Part shown: positions 37,413-49,554 of the stretch, in pieces | Numbering within the stretch: position 1 is the stretch's first letter | Layout of the letters: every line of letters starts with the position of its first letter | NCBI RefSeq assembly: GCF_016808095.1 | Contig: NC_068976.1 | Coordinates: 6,791,001-6,855,000, forward strand | Length of the DNA: 64,000 nt | Source: Vigna angularis | Lineage: Eukaryota; Streptophyta; Magnoliopsida; Fabales; Fabaceae | Direction of reading: 5' to 3' | Position numbers and translations under genes: made by a program | Notes under the pieces: generated by a model | What the model was told of the DNA's origin: nothing | The model's input: the letters and a program-made list of their open reading frames with translations, nothing else | Databases searched by the model: none

Positions 37413-38999
37413 AAACTCTCTTTCTTTTTCCTAGCTTTCCCTTGCATTGAGCTTTTCTTTTCTTTTCTTTTCATCTTTTTCTTTCTTTTGCTTTTGCTTT
37501 TCATGTATTCACTGCTTAGCTCAATGCTTCTTCTTTTCCTTTTTCGATCTTTTCAGCAACCCCAAACTTGAACATTTATCAATACTTCATAAATGTTCTC
37601 AAATTAACTCAAGGTAAAGATTTTCACAAAGGGTTTTCAAACATGCATAGGGCTCAAGGTTCAAAGGTTAAAGCAAATTGTTTTCTTTTCAATGGACAAA
37701 AATGATTTGAAGGCTAAAAGAATGAGGGATAACAAAAGATGGCCTTGATCAAATGGAACCTGCAAGCAAGTAGTTCAATCATAGAAAATTCAGGAAAATC
37801 ATTCATGTTTCCAAAGCAATAACAATTATTCACAAAAACTCTAGAGCCCAAAAACTCACACAAGTAAACTCTCAAGTCCCAAAATTCAGAAAAACACCCT
37901 GCTTAGTATCTTAGTCAAGTTTTACCTCAAGCACCTGTTTCATACACTATGAGCCATCACCTGTATATCAGCACATCATACATCATTTCAACATCAATCA
38001 GCACACTAAAGCATCACAAAGCAGTACTTATCACAAAACACAACATAGTTGAACCAAAGCAATGTAGTTCATTCAAGCAAAGTACAATCAACAAAACAAA
38101 TAATTAAAAAGAGAACAACAGAAACAAAATAAAGTTTAACAATTAAAGCAATAAAAACATAAAAATAACAAGACTCTTGTAAGACCCGTATAAATAAAAT
38201 GATTTCTTACCTTCAGTATTTTATTTTGTGGTATTATATAATAAATTGTGATGAAAAACAATGTTGAGGAATATTTAAGGAAGGGAAGAAAATTAAATTA
38301 ATATTGGTTCCATAGTAAATTTCGAAAAAAGTTTAAAGAGTATTTAAGTATAATTGTTTGCGTTATTATATCAATGGATGGAGCCTAGTCTAGTGGTTGT
38401 TGTGAATGTGCATGGGAGGGTGTGTGCGCTTGGTCTCAAGTTCAAACCCTCTTAAGAAAAAAAAAGGGTCCTAGCTCTTTTTAATTTCCACCTTGACATG
38501 TGGGTCCCACTATGAGTTAAATTTCTTTTTTTTCTTCCACTTTGCTTGGGTGGGTACATGTTTTCTAGACTTATAGGCTTGTAAGTGACCTTGGGGGAGG
38601 TTAAAGCTTGGAGAGTGGAAAAGAGATTTTGGAGAGCAACCAAGTTAGGAGAGAAAGGAAGAGCCACCCTAGCCTTGGAGTTTTTGGACATCACTTGTAG
38701 GAGACCAAGAGGAGTGGAAGTTTGTTGTCTAGTGAGGAAAGGAAAATTAAGAGCCTTTGGAAGCTATCTTGGAATTGAGGTAAGGGGTTTAACTTGGGCT
38801 ATAACATAGTGTATGATGGATAGAAGGTAACAATATAATGTTGTTGCATGCTTTCTTCCTTGTGTGTTGGGATTCAAGTTAACATGTTGAGGCATGTACT
38901 TTTCTTTTTGGTTGTAAGTTTTATGAGTTTGAGTATAACACGCAGAAGCTAAAGATGAACTTTTGTGATTTTTCCCAGATTTATTTGAGACCCTTCCCG

Positions 39000-39700
39000 A
39001 AGTCCAAAATAGTCGTATGAGTAGTCAAATTAAAGATATTGGAGTCTAGTTTCCAAAAAATCAAGAATCAACTCAATTGGAGTTCGGTAGAGAGAGTAAT
39101 GAGCAAAATAGTTATCAAAGGTCAAAGTATAACACACCAGAGCGTGATTAAACTTCCAATTTTAATAATTTTACTACAGCTAGCCCTGTAGTCCAAAAAT
39201 TTCGAGTTTTGTGTCCAAAGAAAGATATTTGAGTCTAGTTTCCAGCAAAGCAATAATCAACTCAATTGGAGTTTGGTAGAGAGAGTAATGAGTAAAATGG
39301 TCATCAAAGGTCAAAGCTGAGCATACCAGAGCATGATTAAATTTTCAATTTTATTAATTTTACTGCAGCTAGCCCTGCTATCCAAAAATTACGAGTTTGG
39401 TGTCCAAAGAAAGATGTGTGAGTCTAGTTTCAAGCAAAGCAATAATAAACTCAATTGGAGTTTGGTAGAGAGAGTAATGAACAAAACAATCAACAAAGGT
39501 CAAAGCTGAGAATACCAGAGCAAGATTAAATTTCCGATTTTAATAATTTTACTACAGCTAGCCGTGTTGTCCAAAAATTTTGAGTTTGATGTCCAAAGAA
39601 ATATTTTTGAGTCTAGTTTCCAATAAAAAAAAGAAATCAACTCATTTGGAGTTATGTACAAAGATTTATGACTAAAATAACAAGCAAAAGTCAGTGTGGA
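39000..39700. repeat. 189-bp tandem repeat, about four copies, inside the solo LTR
   Basis: GAGTCTAGTTTC(C/A) recurs at 39042, 39231, 39420 and 39609, exactly 189 bp apart. Each copy also has CAACTCAATTGGAGTT(C/T)GGTAGAGAG, ATCAAAGGTCAAAG and TACAGCTAGCCCTG-like passages; the last copy is partial. Confidence 0.92.
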
Positions 39701-40906
39701 CAGCATTCAATTTTACTCGTTGGGAACACTTATCTAGACTCTTTAACCAAGAGTGTGGGTAAGAGGGTATTGAGAATTCCTTTCCATTGTTGGAAGAGGA
39801 AAGAATGAGTTATGAGGATGAAAAGAGTGAAAGTGATATTTTGGTGAAGTTGGGTACATGGGATTGATGAAAACAGTGAAGATGAATGAAGTTGGTGTCA
39901 TGGGTGGAAGAAGATCATGAAGGAAGAAGGAAGAAGTGAAGAGTGTATTGTGTGCATGTGTTACGTGAAAGAGAGAAATGGTACATATGGGAGATTGGGT
40001 TCTTTAACTAAAAAAAAGAAAAAAAAAGAAAGAGAAAATGATGAGTAAGTGTGTGACGTGAAATGGGTGAGAGAAGTAGAATTATATGTAGTTTTGGATA
40101 TAATGAAAAAGTGGATGAGGAAGAGAATGGTAAGGAGGTGCGCACGTAAAAGAAAAAAAAAGGGAGAGAGAGAAAATGAGAGTTAAGTGGAAATGGTGGG
40201 GTCTACTTGGAAGTGAGAGGAAAAGTTAATTTAATAGTCTTGGGACCCACTTAAAAGTGTAGATATAGAAGGGAGTGTATTTAGAGTAAAAAGGGGTGTA
40301 TTAGAATTAGGTATTTTATTTGATGTTGGATATTAATTAAAAAGTGGGGGTGTACTAGAAATGTTGTTTTAGTTGATGGAAGTGTGAAATTAGTAATTTC
40401 ACGGGAGTGCATCAGTAGGAAAAATAATTAAATTTATTTATTTAATTATTTGTGATTTAATTAATTGTTGGTGAATGAATTTGGTTGACTTTGTGCATAA
40501 TGGTGATATGCGCATGGTTGTGATGGTAAAATTGTGAGAGTAAGCGTTCTGTCATTTCCTTAGAATTTTTGTCAAATCGATGGTATTCGTATTGCGATAC
40601 GATAGTGTGTTGAGTCTCTACGGAGACTGAGATTCGAGTGTCACTCTTTCCTCGTGCGCGGGGACTAGAGAGGGTTGGATGTCTCGCCCAATGACTTTGG
40701 CTCGTGTGAGTATAGTGCTCGGTGGGTGCGCCTAACCGAAGTTTTTAGTCGTAATTCCTTGAGGAGTCGGGGAGATAGGTCTGAAGTTGCGATGGAAGAC
40801 GACTCGAATTTCCCTGTTTTGCGAAACAGGTTTGGTAAGACAAAAAATTCAAGGAAACAACAAAAGCTTGAGTTAATGATTGAGTCGTGAGTTTAATACT
40901 GTGATG

Positions 40907-41050
40907 TATTGTAATATTGTGACTTTGATAGTCTGAGTGGTGATGATCTGAGGTATTAATATTGTGACTTTGATAGTCTGAGTGGTGATGATCTGAGTTA
41001 TTAATATTGTGACTTTGATAGTCTGAGTGGTGATGATCTAAGTTATGAGT
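40907..41050. repeat. 45-bp tandem repeat, three copies, inside the solo LTR
   Basis: GACTTTGATAGTCTGAGTGG begins at 40921, 40966 and 41011, a period of 45 bp, with nearly identical units ending TGATGATCT(G/A)AG. Confidence 0.93.
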
Positions 41051-42096
41051 TGAATATTGTGTTGTAATGTAAGGTTGTGACTAGGATAATCTAAGTTGTG
41101 ATATTTTGATATTCAAATTATATGCTATGTTAGGTTCTTAGTTACTCACCCTTTCCTTTTGTGGTTGTGGTTCCACCTATGATGATCGTACTTGTACGGG
41201 AGTAGATGATGTTGTAGATGAGACAGAGATGAAGTAGCACGACGAGAGTTATGAGAATAACCATGGGGGACTTATCAAGTTTTAAAGTAATTTTATGTCT
41301 TCGAATAATGAATTTGATATTTGTAAGGTTTTAAATTTATGTTGTAAGACGCTTAGACTTTTGATGGTTTAGTTTCGCGATGTTAATTTTTTAAAAAAAA
41401 AAGTGGCGTAAAATTTTGGATTTTGTTATTTTCTAGTGGCACTCCGTAAGGGGTGTTACAACTCCTGTCTAGAACAAAATTGGCATCCATTAGTAGATGC
41501 CCTAGTACACTCATCACTCATTATCAAAGTCCTCCTCAGCCTCAGCATCATCATCCTCATCCTCAGCATCCTCATCCATTGTTGAAGCTTCAGTTGCTTC
41601 AGCTCTACCACCCTCCTATGTTGGGTCAGCAGGTCATGCCACTTGGGCTGCAAAGTCATCCTGAGATATGAACTCTCTCTCATGGAAGGCGGACGTTAGT
41701 GTCCTAAGCAGCTCCTGCTCGCCCCTGTATAAGGCAGCCAGTCTGGATTCAAGCAAAGAATAGTACATGTCCCGCATCTAAAGAGGAGTGGCATCATGAA
41801 CTGGCTCCTAGGCTGGTGGTGGTGCTCTCCTGTGTACCCTGGGCTGTTGTGGTGGTGGTGCTGGATGGTCTGGCTTATTCATTGCATGTAAGTTGCGTCC
41901 AACTCCTTTCTTGGACGCTCTAGTGGTGGCCTAAACACATCAATACCTGCAGCCTCACAAGATGGGTGATCAAGGATGGGTGTCCCAAGGGTGCCTTGCT
42001 GGTTGCACCACGGGCACAACTCTAGATCTCATCAGCTATAACCTGCCCAATATTAATGTTTAGGCCCTTGAGAACACAGTAGAGGAAGATGGACCT

Positions 42097-42734
42097 CTAG
42101 ACAGTAATGTCCGAAACATGGGAGCATGACTGAATGTTGGCATGAGAAAATGCCATCCAATATTTTGCCAAAGGCGTCAGATGGGGTCTAGTGATGTGAA
42201 TGGGTGCCCCAGATCTGTGCCTCTGAAAGTGCCCTCCAGGCACACATAAAGTCCACTCCACGTCCTTATAGTCAACTCCTTCCAGCATGGACGTGGCAAA
42301 CTGGCACTGCACTTCCTCCCAGTCTAGACCAAGAAAAGTGTCAATGGTGTAAGCATCAAAGGCAACCCTCTTACCCCTTACGTAGCTAAAGTACGTCTCA
42401 TCCTCTCCCCTCAATGCTTTTGCGTTTGTGTATAATACTTTGATGATGTCTACATTGGTGGGAGAGGGGTAGGTTGCCAAGTGGCCCCAGTCTTTGTTGT
42501 TCAGCTCCTTTTCAAATTGAGGAGCCAAAGAAGGTATGTTGGCCACCTCCTTTCCATCAGCAATCTCCTTCCTTCCACAGCTGACAAGTATCTCACATGA
42601 GCAGGAGTTCTAAACTTGTTTGAGTAGAATTGCTCCTTCTCTTTTCTCTTAGTTCCTTTGTCTTTGGTACCAAGGGTTTTAATCCTTTTTCCTGAAGAGG
42701 AGGTCATTCCTGCACATACAGATTCACAAAACAA
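42097..42734 (-). pseudogene. Frameshifted plant-transposon-protein ORF of the Athila-like element
   Basis: Two overlapping minus-strand frames (42734-42501 and 42546-42097) together give one protein, broken by a frameshift near 42540. The first part has SSSGKRIKTLG and FYSNKFRTPAHVRYL; the second has LATYPSPTNVDIIKVLYTNA, FDAYTIDTFLGL and WTLCVPGGHF. This is the 'putative plant transposon protein' domain found downstream of pol in many legume and other plant Gypsy elements. Its biochemical role is not known to me. It follows the protease and spacer in the same orientation. Confidence 0.6.
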
Positions 42735-44110
42735 ACACAGAAATCATCAAGCATTAGTCAGAAAAAATCAATAACTCTTCTTATTCAAGCTGAGGGCCAA
42801 ACAGAGATCCCTCAACACTACCTGCACAGAACCAAACAGCCAGAACAAAATAGACCAGGAAAAACAGCCACTGCCGCTCACCGCTCATGCACCCGTCAAG
42901 GGGCGCTTGAGCGGCGCGCAGTGCAGCCAAGCGTGTTCTTGCTGTATTTTTCACTTCCCAAATCAGTTTCAACTCAGTCCAAACTACAAATAGCACAATT
43001 TAATCTGTCCAAACAGAGGTAAATCATGCATAGACAGTATCAATCATCAAAAATCAAACTTTTCCATTAACCTTCTTCAAAAATCAAACTTTTAAAAGCT
43101 TAGAATAATAGAAAGCATGACTTACTTGGTTGGAGACAGAAAAATTGGTGGACAAAGCTCAAACAAATGGTAGAAATCTGCACTTCAAACAACCACACAC
43201 ACCAAAACCCCAAACTTGAATGATTGAATTGTGCAAAAATGGTGAGAAAGAGGGTTTTTGGTGAAGGTATGACGGGGAAAGTGATTAGAGCACTTAGGTG
43301 AAGTGTTAAGGGAGGCTAGAGTGGAGGAAATCTGAGAGAGAAGGCTTAAGCGAAACCCTAGGGTATGAAAAAAAGAAGTGGGCTGAAATCTCGCTCGAGC
43401 CCCAAACTTAAAACCCATTCTGCAGTCGTGCTGCCCGGGCGGCCCTCAGGGGGCGCTCAAGCGTCGAGCGACACTTTCCACCTTAGGTTTTTTTTTGCTT
43501 GTTTTGGGTATCCCTGGTCTTGGGTCTCAGATTCAACTTAGAATTTTTCAGTTTCTTTTCCGTAGCCCTCACAACAACACTCAAATCAAACAATTAATCT
43601 CTCTTCACCCCTCAAACATTCAGTTATTACAGACTAAGCACACTGGAATAAAAAGAACATAAAACAAACAAAAAAAAATTCAAAATCCAAACTAAAGAAC
43701 AGTAAACAAAATAAAAGTTTGTAAAACACTGGTTGCCTCCCAGTAAGCGCTTCTTTAACGTCACTAGCTTGACCCAATAGGCTCATGTCACATCTTTGAT
43801 CTTGGTGTTATTTTTTCTATCTCTACACCAACAGTTCTTCAGTAACTTCATGTGCACCTTTTTGATTCTCCTAGAAATTGGAGATTCAATCTCTATCAGT
43901 CCATCAGTTCTGAGTTCTTTCACAATCCACAACTTTTTGTTGAAACTCACTGGAATGCTGGGTCTAAGTTCTTCATAATTTTCCAGTTAGTCTTGATGAA
44001 CATTTTCTCATTTGCTGTCTTTTTCTTCTTCTTTTACCTTTCTTGCCTGGCTTTGCAGCTTTAGTCCTAATCTCTGGTGCATCTTCACATGCAACTTTGA
44101 GACTAGTCTT

Positions 44111-44686
44111 TTAAACTTGGATTTGCTGCTCAGTATTGAAGACATTGAAAATCACCTCTTCTTCTTGGTTTTTGAATGCTATAGTTCCATCATCAACATT
44201 GATGATCACCTTGGCCGTTTTCATGAAAGGCCTACCAAAAATAATAGGGATTTCCAAATCTTCCTCCATCTCCATTACCACAAAGTCTACCAGGAATATG
44301 AGATTGTCATTTTGTACCATCACATCTTCCACCACATCATAGGGCTTTTTGGTGGATCCATCTGCCATAAACAGAGTCATCTTTGCAGGTTGGACTTCAA
44401 GACCACCAATCTTTTCAAGAACAGATAAGGGCATCAAATTGATACTGGACCCTAAATCAATTAGGGCTTTCCCTATTTTATGGCTCCTGATAGTGCAAGG
44501 AATGGTGAAACTTCCTGGGTCTTTAACCTTAGGAGGAGGTTCCTTCTGCAAGATTACACTGCACTCTCCCTGTACCTCAATTGTTTCCTCCTCTAGATAT
44601 TTCTTTCTTTTAAGGAGTTTCTTTAAAAACTTAGCATATTCAGGAATCTGTTGCAATGCCTCAGTCACAGGAATTTTAATTTCCAA
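44111..44686 (-). pseudogene. Retropepsin-like protease segment of the Athila-like element
   Basis: The 191-residue open frame contains GKALIDLGSSINLMPLSVLE, the Athila form of the aspartic protease active site (DLGSS in place of the usual DTG/DSG), then PAKMTLFMADGS and IIFGRPFMKTA. This enzyme would process the retroelement polyprotein. It is cut off from reverse transcriptase: the frame stops at 44111 and the next DNA is the post-pol spacer, implying a deletion of several kilobases. It cannot support replication. Confidence 0.75.
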
Positions 44687-44712
44687 TTTTCTGAAAATTT
44701 CTTCAAAACAAC

Positions 44713-45344
44713 CTAATTGTATCTCTTTTTCTTTTCTTGAACACTCTTTAGGGTGATGAAGATTTTTCTCAATTTTTTTCTTTTTTCTCTCACTCTCTTC
44801 TTTTTCTTTTCTCTCTTCTTTTTCAACTTTTTTTCTCTCTCTTCTTTTTCTTCTCTCTCTTTCTCTTTCTTTTTCTCCCTCTCATTTTCTATGCTCACAA
44901 TAACCTTACATTCTTTCTTGGGGTTAACTTCAGTATTAGCCCCAAAACTGTTGATAGGTATCTCTTCCAACTTCTTGGCTATTTGACCAACCTGCATCTC
45001 TAGATTCCTTATAGCAGCTTCAGTGATTTTCTAGGTGGAAAGAGTTGCCTGCATGAACTGTTGGAGAGTCTCCTCAAGCTTTATAGTTTTGTCAGCTAGA
45101 GAGGTTTGTTGTTGCCACTGTTGTTGTTGCTGTTGTGGTGGTCTATTGAATTATCCACCAGTTTGCCTAAACTGACTTTATCCATTGCTAGGATGAGATT
45201 TGCAACCTTGATTGTAATTGTTGGGACGAAACTGGTTGCCCATGTAATTAACTTCTTCATTGAGATTCTCAGACACAGCACATTGACCATTAATATGATC
45301 ACCACCACATAGTTCACAAAGGTATTGTTGAACCTGTAAGACAT
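44713..45344 (-). pseudogene. Decayed gag C-terminal region of the Athila-like element
   Basis: Two frames cover a degraded gag end. The segment 45344-45096 corresponds to the zinc-knuckle and Asn/Gln-rich region but is out of frame. The segment 44997-44713 is a Lys/Glu-rich linker leading to the protease. The gag N-terminus is missing because the element ends at the CACTA terminus. Confidence 0.4.
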
Positions 45345-45355
45345 TCTGGCACTCC

Positions 45356-46920
45356 CACTACAAAAAATAAAACATTATAGTAGAGGTTTGTTTACAAGGG
45401 CTCTAAAAACCTCTCCTAACTATCTGCGATTTAATACAAAACCGCAGTCAAGTTTTTCTTAATTTTTTTATCATAATTTTTCGAGGGTTTCAGGAGTTTC
45501 TTTATTAAACCATCATAATTGTACAAAATATACTTTTCAAAATACTTAGCACCCAAAGCCGCGCTTCCAGAGCTTTGTTTTCCACTTCCTCATTTCCATC
45601 TTCACCTTCGCGTCTCCACTTCTTCATCTTCATCTTTCGCGTTTCGACTACTTCATCTCCACAATCCTTCGTAACTTCGCAATCTCTAGCATTCTCCTCC
45701 TCCAAATCCCTAATTTTGAAAACGCAAGCATTAGGAGCTCATCGACCCTTCGATTGACATTTTTTAGGAGCTCTCCGATGACGGTTTTGAGGAGCTAATG
45801 ATTCGCACATGTTGCCATTTCCATATTCCCAACCTTCGTGTCTTACCGTTTTCATCTTCGCAGCCTTCTCGTCTCGGCTTCTCCATCCTCACAGTCATTC
45901 GTCACTTTGCAATCCCTAATTCCCTTGTCTTTCCCTATTTCAAGTCCCTAATTCCAAAAACCTAAAGCTCGGAGATCTTGCGATTGGCATTTTTGAGGAG
46001 TTTGGGAGTGAGTCGCACAAGGTGCAATCAGTTGTTGACCGGAGCCACCTCCTTCTTCACGGCTTACTCGACTTAATTAACACTTGATTTACCTCTTCGA
46101 CGGTGTTTTAAGATGTAAGCTTGTTAAGTTTTGTTAGATATTACTGACTTCAAAGACGCATATGGTGGTTTGGTGGTGTTTGCTTGGCTCATTACTTTGA
46201 ATCAAAGTTGTTGTTGTTAGATATTAACGACTTCTGTGTGAAGGTAATTTTTCATTGCTTCTCATTTTATTTGCTTTAGCTGGTCATTTACATATATTCT
46301 TACTTTATATGTTTTTCCCTTGAGCAGTTGCAGAATAAATTTGGATATTCTTACATATTTTCTTGACTTATTTGCTTCTGTTTCCATAGTCTTTGAAAAG
46401 TTAAACATTGAAGGCAACCTTGGAGCGAATGTCTGGTTTGTTTGGTTCCTTTTCAATGCTTTCTTCACAAGGAGAAACAAGAGGTATTAAGGAAATAAAA
46501 TTCAATGATTAAAGTATGAATTATTTTATTCTATAATTACCTTTTGTAGAGTTTTTTTCTCCAAGTTACTAAGTTTACATCCAAGAACATGCACAAGTGA
46601 ATCTCCAATCAGTAATAAATGGTCTGCAACAATGCGTATCTCCTTTTTTAATTTTCGTCCTTCTTAAACAACAATCCCTTCGTGCACTTGCCTACAAATA
46701 TTGAGGGATTTTGTTCAAAGCTTTTAAGTGTTGCTTTCATGTTTCTTTTGTATCTCCTCTTCCCAGTTTTAGAGGTTGTCTTATTGTTTTCCTTTTCGCT
46801 TTTCCATTGTTTCTCTATTTTCTTTCTTTCTTTCTTGATAAAGATTAATAGGTATGGAGGAACTATTCCAACCTGGTTTTCCTGGGTTCAATTAGGAATA
46901 AATTTTGCCACATCAAAACC
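45356..46920 (+). mobile_element. Truncated 5' end of a third CACTA-type element
   Basis: CACTACAAAAAATAAAACATTATAG starts at 45356, a canonical CACTA terminus pointing right. It is followed by GAGGTTTGTTTACAAGG...AAACCTCTCC (an inverted pair near 45385-45415) and a GC-richer leader-like block (45545-46060) rich in TTCATCTTC and CTTCG. No matching TTTTTGTAGTG end was found to the right and no CACTA transposase is present, so it is a 5' fragment running into MULE-derived sequence. Confidence 0.55.
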
Positions 46921-46964
46921 TCTTAATTTTAAAAAAAATTCTATATAATAAAATATTTTTACAT

Positions 46965-47080
46965 CAGCGTTCACCACGTCAACAATTGTAAACGGCGTTA
47001 GTGAAAACTTAACGGATAGGGCTTAATTGGCTCAATTTTACAAGTTTATGGACCTAATTGAAACCGAACAAAAATGAGGA
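46965..47080 (+). repeat. MULE terminal-repeat-like segment abutting the transposase fragment
   Basis: The wording GGCGTTAGTGAAAACTTAACGG, GGCTCAATTTTACAAGTTTATGGACC and GAGGACCAAATGA is of the type found at the ends of legume Mutator-like elements. It stops abruptly within GACCAAATGA and continues directly into transposase coding sequence. Confidence 0.35.
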
Positions 47081-48665
47081 CCAAATGAGGGTTTACAGTG
47101 ATGATGGTGAAGCAGTTTTTAAAAGATTTTATGTTTTCTTGAAAGGTTGTAAGGACAACTTTGTCAGTTGTAGGCCAATTATCTGTTTAGATGGATGTTT
47201 TTTGAAAGGGCAGTATAAGGGAGAGCTGCTCATTGCAATTGGAAGGGACCCAAATGACCAAATGTTGCCCCTTGCATATGCGGTAATTGAAGTAGAGAAC
47301 AAAGAGACATGTGGTTGATTTTTGCAATTATTGATAGAAGACCTTGGAGGAAATGAAGTGTGTGCTAGGTGCACGTGGATGTTTGACCAAAAGAAGGTAC
47401 ATCTATTCCTTACATTATTATATACATTTAACTCACTGTAAATGATGTATTAAACCTTCATGTATTTATTCATGTGGACAGGGGTTGATGCCAATTGTCT
47501 AGGAACTTTTGCCTAAGGCAGACCAAAGATTCTGCATGAGGCACCTCTACGCAAATTTTAGAAAGAGGTTTCTTGATCAGATTTTGAGGAGTTTGATGTG
47601 GAGGGCTGCCACTAGCACGTACCCCTAGGCACGTGAGAGAGAAATGCTACATATAAAAGAGGTTAACGTAAAAGCATATAAATACTTAATAGTCATCCCC
47701 CCTAGGTACAATTTGTCAATAACATGCACATTTGAAACAATTTTGTATGGTTGCTCATTTTCCACATTTATGTTCATAACAGGTATTGGTCAAGGTCTCG
47801 ATTCATAACACCGCTGTATGTGATTCCCTTGACAACAATATTTGTGAAGCTTTCAACAGTGTTATTGTGCTTGCCAGAGGAAAACCAATTATCACAATGC
47901 TGGAGGAGATAAGACTTTATCTAATGAAACGTTAGGCCACCAACAGAAGCAAGGACGTATATATGGATTTCGATATCTGCCTAAAGATAAAGAACATGCT
48001 TATGAAGGAATCAAATTTGTCTAGATATTGGATCCCAAGGTAAAATTGTTATTTATATTTATATCCAATCTGATTTATGTTGATGTCCATTGTTAATTTA
48101 TTGGAATGTGCTTTGTTTTTGTCAGCTGATATGGACGAAAGGTGTTTGAGGTTAGACACACTGTAGTAATGGCAAACAAGTTCATAGTGAACCTTGAGAG
48201 TCAACACTGTAGCTGCAGGAAGTGGATGATAAGTGGCATCCCGTGTTGTCATGCAATTGCAACAATGAACTACTCAAATGAAGACCCACAAAATTTTATA
48301 CCATCTTGGTTCACAAGATCCACATATGAAGAGACATATGCGTCTATGATTTATCTTATCAATGGGCAGTTGCTATGGGAAAGAACAAGCTATGTTGATG
48401 TCTTGCCACTAATTATGCGAAAGTTGCCTGGGAGGCCAAAGAAAAAAAGAAAGTTAGAGGCGTGGGAGTTAACAAAGGATGCCACCCAAATGCGTGTTGG
48501 TGGCCATAGAAAGAAATGTACCATTTGCCATCAATTGGGAGACAACAGAAAGAACTGCCCCTTACGTCCAAACATCACACAACTAACATGTCCCTTAGCC
48601 TCACAACAAACATGTCCCCAATCCCCACAACCACCACAACCTACTCAGGAGTCAATTCCACATTA
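47076..48665 (+). pseudogene. MULE (MuDR/MURA-type) transposase, 5'-truncated pseudogene
   Basis: Pieces of a Mutator-like transposase read on the plus strand. First comes the MULE catalytic-domain start (IICLDGCFLKGQYKGELLIA, DPNDQMLPLAYAV). Then, after a probable intron (47396-47481), LMPIV and QRFCMRHLYANFRKRF. Next is SLDNNICEAFNSVIVLARGK (about 47830) and, from about 48136, a SWIM zinc finger (CSCRKWMISGIPCCHA) and a C-terminal knuckle-like CTICHQLGDNRKNC, where the usual His ligand reads Asp. In-frame stops at 47316, 47500 and 47933 kill it. The N-terminal domain is absent, replaced by terminal-repeat-like DNA. Confidence 0.8.
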
Positions 48666-49440
48666 AACTCTACCAATCATAAGGAAGAAGTTAGATATCA
48701 GAAGAAAAGTTTAGATGTCAATTACAAAACTTTGGATGTATTTTGAACTTAAACAAAACTCCTGAACTATGTACTATGTTGCTGCAGTTGTATTTTGATG
48801 AAGTATTTTACTTATGTACTTTGGTTGTCATGTGATCAAGTTTTATTATGTACTTTTTAGGTGCACTTTAATTATGTAGTCATAACAAACACTTGTGTTA
48901 GTATATTATGACAGAGATGTTACATGTGTTGATATCCATTTTGGGACCACATTGAACATTTTAAATTCACTTCACATTGTCACGTATTCATCAAATTGCA
49001 CAGGTCACTCAAGTTTGGCCATGGTGGCATTTGCTCCGTTTTGTTTTTAAAGACGTGAGTGAAAATGACCATATTCAACATTTTTTAATAAAATATGGGC
49101 CTTAACGAACCTTTTTAAAAGATAGAATCACTTTTAACCAAACCTTCAAAAATAGAGATCAAATGATATATTAAACCTTAATTTTTCATTACATTTATTT
49201 TTAAATAAGTAAAAAGGTTATATTCCTTTTCTTTTTTTTCCATTAAGAAAATAAACGAAGAAAAAAATGTACTCCTTTTTAATTATAATGATTTGAGTAA
49301 CATATTTTTGTATTTTTATTTATTTAAATGATTATTTTTTCTCTATTTCACTTGCTATGGCCAGTGCCTTTCAAGAAATGTCCCATTACACACTATTAAC
49401 ACTTAACTAAGAAATTATGAAGAAAGTATACGACTTTCCT
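48666..49440. other. MULE 3' flank, candidate right terminus, and VPS16 upstream region
   Basis: About 49130-49178 ends in ATCAAATGATATATTAAACC, a typical legume MULE end, so the decayed element may stop near 49178. Beyond it, AT-rich DNA leads to the VPS16 promoter. No other gene is seen. Confidence 0.4.
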
Positions 49441-49554
49441 CTTCCCAATTCCCCTGAACCGCTGCTACAGTGCGATCGATCAATGTTCAATCTCTGATTC
49501 AATCCCAAACCCTAACCTTATCAATTGCATTGCCCTCTTTCTCCCACTCTTTCA
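49441..49554 (+). promoter_or_regulatory. 5' leader of VPS16
   Basis: C/T-richer sequence (CTTCCCAATTCCCC, CTCTTTCTCCCACTCTTTC) precedes the ATG at 49555. The exact transcription start cannot be read from sequence. An upstream in-frame ATG at 49525 would add ten residues, but the family start is MANVSVAAEW. Confidence 0.45.

Larger units (their letters stand above)
38178..41460 (-). mobile_element. Solo LTR, 3,283 bp, with internal tandem repeats
   Basis: Begins TGTAAGACCC and ends GGGTGTTACA, near-perfect inverted ends. The five bases before (ACTCT, 38173-38177) and after (ACTCC, 41461-41465) match at four of five, fitting a 5-bp target duplication. No gag, pol or primer-binding site lies between, so it is a solo LTR and not a full element. 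Orientation is set as minus because TGTAACACCC is the LTR start in the related copy ending at 2212. It contains a 189-bp tandem array and a 45-bp tandem array. LTRs this long occur in the Ogre/Tat and related plant Gypsy groups. Confidence 0.7.
37430..45355 (-). mobile_element. Athila-like Ty3/Gypsy retrotransposon remnant, interrupted
   Basis: On the minus strand, from right to left: a decayed gag end and low-complexity region (45350-44700), a retropepsin domain (44686-44111), a spacer containing the Athila-style passage around 43730-43760, a transposon-protein ORF (42734-42097), and untranslated DNA down to about 37430. The coding segment for reverse transcriptase, RNase H and integrase expected after the protease is absent, so the element is internally deleted. 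A 3.28-kb solo LTR has inserted at 38178-41460. Its own LTRs were not identified. The right side ends abruptly at a CACTA terminus at 45356. Confidence 0.65.

Noticed and set aside
38585..38809. Open frame of 74 codons in the solo LTR
   Set aside because: Inside an LTR with no recognisable product; not supported as a gene.
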